Assembly (NCBI GenBank): GCA_002335385.1
Contig: DCVK01000055.1
Coordinates: 1-9,243 of the forward strand
Direction of reading: 5' to 3'
Length of the DNA stretch: 9,243 nt
Source of the DNA: Candidatus Aminicenantes bacterium UBA2190
GTDB lineage: Bacteria; Acidobacteriota; Aminicenantia; UBA2199
The notes below the pieces were generated by a model. The model did not search any database, was not told the origin of the DNA, and was given only the letters and a program-made list of their open reading frames with translations. Shown piece by piece: positions 5,235 to 9,243 of the stretch; the stretch's first letter is position 1; the number at the start of each line of letters is the position of its first letter. A program made the translations under genes and the position numbers.

Positions 5235-7760
5235 CTAGTCTTTCTCTGGATACAGTTCGTACCACCACTCCGGCTCGCCTTTGAGCCAGCGATCGAACCA
5301 GGCCATGATGGTCTGCAGCCAGCGGATGCGCTGCGGCGGGGAGAGGACGAAATGCTGCTGGCCGGGAAAGGTGACCAGCGCCGCCTCCTTGCCCAGCAGC
5401 CTGAGGGCGGCGAACATCTGGTAGCTTTCGCCCGGCGGCACGTTGTTGTCCTCCTCGCCATGGAGCAGCAGCAGGGGCTTGCTGATGCGCTCGGCCATGA
5501 ACAAGGGGCTGTGGCCGACGTAGATGTCCTTGCGGTTCCAGGGAAAGCTGCCGGCCGTCGCCACGCCGCTGTAGCTGTAGCCCCAGTCGCCCACTCCCCA
5601 GTAGGAGGAGAGGGAGCTGATGCCGGCGTGGGAGATCATGCCGGCGAACAGGCCGGTCTTGGCGGCCAGGTACTGGGTCATGAATCCGCCGTAGGAGGCG
5701 CCGATGGCCCCGACGCGGCGGTTGTCGATAAAGGGGCGGGTGCGCAGCAGCTCCTCGACGCCGCGGATGATCTCCTCAGAGGTGATCTCGCCCCAGTCGT
5801 TGACGTGGGCGCTCGAGAACTCCTGACCGTAGCCGATGGCGCCGCTCGGCTGCAGGACGCAGACGACATAGCCGTTGGCCGCGTACCAGTCCTTGGGGTA
5901 GCGGCCGCCGAAGTTGCGCCCGATCGGCGTGGTGCCGCCGTAGAAGTTGACGATGCAGGGCCAGAGGCGGGAGGGATCGAAATCGGGAGGGAAGCAGAGG
6001 TAGCCGCCGATGGTTCGCCCCTCCCTGGTCTTGAAGCTCCAGTTCTCGCTTTTGCCGAAGCGCACGCCGGAGAACCTTTCGCGATTGTAGTCCTTCAGCA
6101 CCCGCGCACCGCCGCCCAGGTCGAGCATGTACAGCTTTTGCGGCGAGCCCAGCCCCGAGCCCGAGAAGGCGATGCGGCCGGCGCGCGACCAGCTGACGCT
6201 CTCGACGGCGTCGCAGCCTGTCTCCAGGCGGGTGAACCTCTTTTCCGCCGGCGCGCAGCGGTAGAGGCGGGCGTAGTCCTGGTCGGTCACTTTCAGCAGC
6301 ACGGCACCGTTGGGGTGCCAGAAGGCTGAGTCGATGGCCGGGGCGAAATGGCGGCTGATCGCCTCGGCCTTCCTGGCCTTCAGGTCATAGATATAGGCCT
6401 GGGCATCGAAATCGTTGGGTACCGTGCCCGGCGGCAGGGTGCTGCCCAGTCCGTTGAAGGCCGAAGCGCCACCGAGCAGCAGCAGTTTTCCGGAGTCCGG
6501 CGACCAGGCGAAGTCCTCGATCCAGGGATCATCCAGCAGTTTTTCCCGGCGCCCGTCTCCGAGGGTGCAAAGGACGAGCGTGTTGCGGTGAAAAGGGCGC
6601 ACCTTGGGGTCCTCCCTGTAGGCGGCCAGCAGCAGCGAGCGCTTGTCGGGGCTGATGCGCACCTGGGTGAAGTTGTCGGCGAAATCGGCCAGCGGCTGCC
6701 GTGCGCCGGAAGCGGGCATGAACAGGGTCAGCGCCTGGCGCGGCTCCGGCGTGCGGTAGCGGTCGTCCAGGCCGCGGACATGGCGGTAGGCTTTGTCCCC
6801 CTCCGTCTCCTCGCGGGTGGCAATCACCGCGAAGGAGCCGTCATCGGCCCACCAACAGGAAGAGAAATTCCCGATCCCCGCCAGCAGCGTCCGGCTGGCA
6901 TGATCCTCCAGGTCGTACTGGCAGATCTGGGTGAGGTCCTTTTCCTCCCGGGTGAAAGCGAAGCGGCGCGAGTTGCCCAGCCACTGGAAGTTCTCCATGC
7001 TCCCCAGCCCGCGCGAGGTGAATACGCGGGCGCCGCTGCCCGTATCCAGCACTTCGAGCCAGCGGCTGCCGCTCTGGTCGCCCGGCGCCAGCTGGCTCAG
7101 CATGACGGCGACCCGGCGCCCGTCGGGCGAAAGCGACACGTCGTTGATGTTCACCGCGTTCAGCACGTCCTCCATGCTGCTGCGGCGGCCGGCATCGAGG
7201 GAAACCGTCAGCGGCGCATCCTTGAACGCCGGCTTGCGCGTCAGCCTGGCCTGCAGCGCCAGTGCCTTTCCCCCCTGCGCGGGGAGAATGCCCTTGATCA
7301 GCAGCAGGTGCCTGCCGTTCGCCAGGGTCAGCGGCACGCTGCTCTTGCCGGGGGCAGCCGTCTTGGACAGCTTCTCGCCGTCGAGGTAGAAGCGGACGGG
7401 AAAGGGGGCGTCGACCTCGAGGTCGGCCTGCAGCCAGCGCCGGCCCTCCAGGTATACGGCCAGGTAGACGGCCTGGCGGATCGCCGTCCCGGTGAAGCGG
7501 GCGGCGGCGGGGCGCCAGGAGAGATGCTTTTGCGGGCTCCATTGGACGGGCTTCCCGGCCTTCGCATCAAGACATGACGGCTCCAGAAAATCGAAGTCCA
7601 GGGCCGCGTCGGCGCCGGCGGGGAGCGCCGCGCCGTTCGCCAGCAGTTCGGCCGGCCCCAGGACCAGCCATGAATCGATCTTGAGTTCTTCCGCGCCCGG
7701 GGCGAGAAAGGGCGACGCTAGCACCAGGGCCGTCATGACCAGAATCATCCTCAGCTTCAT
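5235..7760 (-). CDS. Secreted S9 family (prolyl oligopeptidase-like) serine peptidase
   Basis: This 841-residue exported peptidase probably cleaves short peptides, as dipeptidyl- or acylaminoacyl-peptidase relatives do; its specificity cannot be read from sequence. Residues 1-23 are a signal peptide ending near APGA. Residues about 27-185 form an extra N-terminal region rich in beta strands, followed by a propeller region (about 195-560) with blades such as VSLSPDGRRVAV (208-219) and FAWSPDSGKLLLL (417-429). The C-terminal alpha/beta-hydrolase domain carries the triad Ser689 (GASYGG), Asp771 (HGEEDNNVP) and His803 (GQQHFV). The oxyanion-side motif is YGGTTP (607-612) rather than the common HGGP or YGGP. 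The open frame extends 32 codons further upstream, but the ATG at 7760 is preferred because it has GGAGG 8 nt upstream, begins a proper signal peptide, and the probable promoter lies inside the upstream extension. The gene is divergent from the lipoprotein gene and convergent with mtgA. It is longer than the usual 650-700 residues because of the N-terminal domain. Confidence 0.92.
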   Translation of the reverse strand: MKLRMILVMTALVLASPFLAPGAEELKIDSWLVLGPAELLANGAALPAGADAALDFDFLEPSCLDAKAGKPVQWSPQKHLSWRPAAARFTGTAIRQAVYLAVYLEGRRWLQADLEVDAPFPVRFYLDGEKLSKTAAPGKSSVPLTLANGRHLLLIKGILPAQGGKALALQARLTRKPAFKDAPLTVSLDAGRRSSMEDVLNAVNINDVSLSPDGRRVAVMLSQLAPGDQSGSRWLEVLDTGSGARVFTSRGLGSMENFQWLGNSRRFAFTREEKDLTQICQYDLEDHASRTLLAGIGNFSSCWWADDGSFAVIATREETEGDKAYRHVRGLDDRYRTPEPRQALTLFMPASGARQPLADFADNFTQVRISPDKRSLLLAAYREDPKVRPFHRNTLVLCTLGDGRREKLLDDPWIEDFAWSPDSGKLLLLGGASAFNGLGSTLPPGTVPNDFDAQAYIYDLKARKAEAISRHFAPAIDSAFWHPNGAVLLKVTDQDYARLYRCAPAEKRFTRLETGCDAVESVSWSRAGRIAFSGSGLGSPQKLYMLDLGGGARVLKDYNRERFSGVRFGKSENWSFKTREGRTIGGYLCFPPDFDPSRLWPCIVNFYGGTTPIGRNFGGRYPKDWYAANGYVVCVLQPSGAIGYGQEFSSAHVNDWGEITSEEIIRGVEELLRTRPFIDNRRVGAIGASYGGFMTQYLAAKTGLFAGMISHAGISSLSSYWGVGDWGYSYSGVATAGSFPWNRKDIYVGHSPLFMAERISKPLLLLHGEEDNNVPPGESYQMFAALRLLGKEAALVTFPGQQHFVLSPPQRIRWLQTIMAWFDRWLKGEPEWWYELYPEKD

Positions 7761-7768
7761 GTTGTTTT

Positions 7769-7773
7769 CCTCC
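7769..7773 (-). promoter_or_regulatory. Ribosome binding site of the S9 peptidase gene
   Basis: On the minus strand GGAGG lies 8 nt before the ATG at 7760. It decides the start in favour of this ATG over the in-frame ATG at 7856. The site sits within a short inverted repeat (TTTCC-TCC-GGAAA on the plus strand, 7766-7778), which could weakly mask it. Confidence 0.85.
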
Positions 7774-7784
7774 GGAAAAATGGT

Positions 7785-7813
7785 ATTATACCCCCGGGAA
7801 GCGCAAATGGAAA
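7785..7813 (-). promoter_or_regulatory. Sigma70-type promoter of the S9 peptidase gene
   Basis: Read on the minus strand, TATAAT (7790-7785) is a perfect -10 box. TTTCCA (7813-7808), 17 bp upstream, matches the -35 consensus at four of six positions. Transcription would begin near 7778, giving a leader of about 18 nt that contains the GGAGG site. This contrasts with the apparently leaderless galE and mtgA. Confidence 0.6.
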
Positions 7814-7829
7814 ATCGGCCGGGAAAAAC

Positions 7830-7845
7830 GTCCTGTTTCCAGGAC
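7830..7845. promoter_or_regulatory. Short perfect inverted repeat between divergent genes
   Basis: GTCCTG and CAGGAC form a perfect 6-bp inverted repeat around a 4-nt centre. It lies upstream of the -35 box of the S9 gene and 72 nt before the lipoprotein start. It could be an operator or a small hairpin. Only one copy is seen, and a 6-bp arm can arise by chance. Confidence 0.3.
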
Positions 7846-7908
7846 ATTATCGGCACCGGAACCTGGCAGCAAGATTGCTTCCCATTGATCGCCGTGAATT
7901 CCTTTCCT

Positions 7909-7913
7909 GGAGG
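7909..7913 (+). promoter_or_regulatory. Ribosome binding site of the lipoprotein gene
   Basis: GGAGG ends 4 nt before the ATG at 7918, slightly closer than ideal. It fixes the start at 7918 although the reading frame is open far upstream, antisense to the S9 gene. No convincing promoter for this gene was found in 7761-7908. Confidence 0.8.
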
Positions 7914-7917
7914 AAAT

Positions 7918-8301
7918 ATGAAAAAACGGATATGGCTGGGGTTCGTTGCGCTGGCGGCGCTCCTGTTTCTCTCTTCCTGTCAGAACGTGGAATACGAGGC
8001 CTACGTGACGGTGGTCAACATCGGCGACCTGGCGATGAACGCCTGGGTCGATGGCGACGGCGCCCGGATCGAGGCCTACGATTCGCTGACCTGGGCCGTC
8101 TCCTTGGAGTCCAGGGACGAGTCGGTGCAGCTCCACCTGGAAGCCGAGCCTGTCATCGGCGGCGATTACGTCGACACCGTCGTCATCCTTCGCGGCGACC
8201 GGGATATCGTCACCTGGCTGGCGGGCTGGGACCTGGTGCAGGGCGCCGGGCCGCAGAGAAAGGAGAGCCAGGTGCTGCACGGCCCGCCGCCGGCCAGGTA
8301 A
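7918..8301 (+). CDS. Small lipoprotein of unknown function
   Basis: This 127-residue protein begins with a type II signal peptide: a KKR start, a hydrophobic core, and the lipobox LSSC at 18-21, with Cys21 as the predicted lipidated residue. The mature part of about 107 residues is acidic in its middle and rich in alternating hydrophobic residues (for example YEAYVTVVNIG at 26-36 and DTVVILRGD), which suggests a small beta-sandwich. I recognise no enzyme motif and no named family. Asn22 after the lipid Cys does not give the Asp inner-membrane retention signal known from E. coli, so outer-membrane sorting is plausible if similar rules apply. The gene has its own Shine-Dalgarno site, is divergent from the S9 peptidase gene (157 nt apart), and converges on the DUF1684 gene. 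The long upstream extension of the frame is a shadow of the S9 gene. Confidence 0.8.
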   Translation: MKKRIWLGFVALAALLFLSSCQNVEYEAYVTVVNIGDLAMNAWVDGDGARIEAYDSLTWAVSLESRDESVQLHLEAEPVIGGDYVDTVVILRGDRDIVTWLAGWDLVQGAGPQRKESQVLHGPPPAR

Positions 8302-8313
8302 ATTAAAGAATTT

Positions 8314-8341
8314 CGTGACTCGTAACGCGTGACGCGTGACG
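8314..8341. repeat. Heptad array, CGTGACG type
   Basis: Four 7-bp units (CGTGACT, CGTAACG, and two CGTGACG) follow 12 nt after the lipoprotein stop codon. No reverse-complement array is found on the far side of the neighbouring inverted repeat, unlike the arrangement at 4966-5234. Confidence 0.85.
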
Positions 8342-8353
8342 CGGAAGACAAAA

Positions 8354-8513
8354 ACTCCAAATTCCAAGTACCAAATCACAAACAAACACCAAGCACCAAT
8401 GACCAAATAACCAAAACGAAGACCGTCATCATGAATGGGTTTTCGTTTGGGTCATTGGATTTTGGAATTTGGAATTTATTTGGAATTTGGTGCTTGTGAT
8501 TTGGAATTTATTT
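8354..8513. repeat. Large inverted repeat made of NNNCCAA heptads (copy 2)
   Basis: The left arm (8354-8421) has four heptads, a 4-nt ACAA (8382-8385), three more heptads (8386-8406), an 8-nt unit (8407-8414) and AACGAAG. The right arm (about 8438-8513), read on the minus strand, has four heptads, ATAA, three heptads, an 8-nt TGACCCAA and ACGAAAACC. The central loop is about 17-20 nt. The 13-mer TGACCCAAACGAA is identical between this right arm (8442-8454 on the minus strand) and the left arm of copy 1 (5079-5091). The element ends about 10 nt from the stop codon of the DUF1684 gene, in a gap between convergent genes, as copy 1 does. Confidence 0.85.
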
Positions 8514-8523
8514 CTTTCCGTTT

Positions 8524-9243
8524 TCAATGGGGATATGTCTTCTCGCCGGCCTTGATCTCGGCCTCCAGGAAATTCTCCAGCGGCGGCAGCGGGCAATTGT
8601 AGGCCGGCGAATAATTGCACAGCGGGTTGTAGCAGCGGTTGAAGTCCAGGACGATCTCATCGCCTTTCGGCTCCTGCAGGTCGAGGAAGCGCCCCACTTC
8701 GTAAGTTTCCCTGCCATTGGTATCATCCTTGAAAGGGACGAACAGATACTTGGCGTCGGGCCCCTCCAGGCTGGACTTCAAGGCGGTCAACTCCAGGTCC
8801 CTGCCTTCGATGCGAAAACGGAGTTTCCCATAGCGGTAGAAGGTCTTTTCCAGCTGACGCGTGGTCATAACCTTCAGCGGGCGCGGCTCGGCGAACCTTT
8901 CCAGGCGAGCCTTCACGGCATAAGCGGCATCGGGGGGATAATAGAGCAAATGCCGGAACTCCTGGATTTCGTGCCGTTGCGGGTCGAAGACGATCAACGC
9001 CAGCGTATCGGGGCCGGGATAAGCCGCCAGAGTCAGTCCCGCAGCCGAGAACAGGTCGCCCGGTCGCAGCGGCTCGCTTTCCATCGCGACCGCGCGCCCG
9101 CTCCGGCGGCAGGCCGCGCCCGACCTGCCGCTCCAAAACCACTCCCCGCCCCTGAACACGAGGACGATTTCGCCAGCGGAGCCGGAGGTCGCAGAATCAG
9201 CCACCCGGCCCTCACGAATGACGTGGAAAGGCCGGTCCGTCCC
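8524..9243 (-). CDS. DUF1684 domain protein, 5' end beyond the window
   Basis: The reading frame enters from the right edge with no stop codon, so the gene is partial at its N-terminus; 239 residues are visible. The C-terminal third carries the hallmarks of DUF1684: PFKDDTNGRETYEVGRFLDL, then LDFNRCYNPLCNYSP, then the Cys-Pro segment CPLPPLENFL and a closing EAEIKAGEK. The function of the family is not established. The conserved acidic, Asn and Cys residues could form a binding site, but that is inference. A GTG at 9204 could be mistaken for the start. The preceding 13 codons stay open and read like family sequence (RPFHVIREGRV), so the true start is most likely outside the window. Family members are often about 250-300 residues, which would leave only a modest piece missing. 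No signal peptide can be judged. Confidence 0.85.
   Translation of the reverse strand, partial: GTDRPFHVIREGRVADSATSGSAGEIVLVFRGGEWFWSGRSGAACRRSGRAVAMESEPLRPGDLFSAAGLTLAAYPGPDTLALIVFDPQRHEIQEFRHLLYYPPDAAYAVKARLERFAEPRPLKVMTTRQLEKTFYRYGKLRFRIEGRDLELTALKSSLEGPDAKYLFVPFKDDTNGRETYEVGRFLDLQEPKGDEIVLDFNRCYNPLCNYSPAYNCPLPPLENFLEAEIKAGEKTYPH

Noticed and set aside
5127..6329. 400-codon plus-strand frame starting in the repeat and running through the S9 gene
   Set aside because: It is antisense to the catalytic half of the S9 peptidase. Its first residues are translated heptad repeats and the rest is low-complexity Ala/Gly/Val sequence.
6348..7577. 409-codon plus-strand frame antisense to the S9 propeller
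   Set aside because: It has no recognisable motif, no ribosome binding site and antisense-type composition. The minus-strand protein has a complete family signature.
7761..7856. Longer S9 peptidase from an ATG at 7856
   Set aside because: The extension would precede the signal peptide, contains the probable -10 box, and lacks a ribosome binding site, whereas the ATG at 7760 has GGAGG 8 nt upstream.
8354..8513. CRISPR array
   Set aside because: The repeats are 7 bp, contiguous and inverted, with no spacers of constant length between identical repeats and no cas gene in the window.

Overview
The window is GC-rich bacterial chromosomal DNA with tightly packed genes separated by AT-richer, highly repetitive intergenic DNA. 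The organism is a diderm (Gram-negative-type) bacterium. The gene products include a probable outer-membrane barrel ending in Phe, a lipobox lipoprotein and a monofunctional peptidoglycan transglycosylase. A secreted S9 peptidase, a periplasmic/outer-membrane metallopeptidase and intergenic arrays of degenerate 7-bp repeats suggest an uncultivated lineage near Acidobacteriota/Aminicenantes. That placement is an impression from gene content, not shown by the sequence.

Layout, left to right. Positions 1-262 hold no gene, only degenerate heptad arrays in direct and inverted copies. A consensus-like promoter (263-291) then fires into galE (298-1314), which overlaps by 4 nt a 925-residue protein (1311-4088) combining a zinc-metallopeptidase domain, a TolB/WD40-like propeller region and an Omp85-like barrel. 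A short heptad-rich gap carries a second TTGACA promoter, followed by mtgA (4202-4960). mtgA converges on an S9 serine peptidase gene (5235-7760, minus strand) across a nested inverted-repeat element of about 270 bp. The S9 gene is divergent from a small lipoprotein gene (7918-8301, plus strand). The lipoprotein gene in turn converges on a DUF1684-family gene (8524 to the window edge, minus strand) across a second element of the same repeat family.

No single pathway joins these genes. The shared theme is the cell envelope: UDP-sugar supply (GalE), peptidoglycan synthesis (MtgA), an outer-membrane metallopeptidase, an exported peptidase and a lipoprotein.

The most notable observation is the intergenic DNA. 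Nearly every gap except the divergent one contains short tandem arrays with an exact 7-bp period, but with a different heptad word at each place. Two gaps between convergent genes carry large inverted repeats built from NNNCCAA heptads. All four arms follow the same order: four heptads, a 4-nt ACAA/ATAA spacer, three or four more heptads, and an ACGAA sequence next to the loop. Two of the arrays run directly into a -35 box, and the genes behind those promoters (galE, mtgA) look leaderless.
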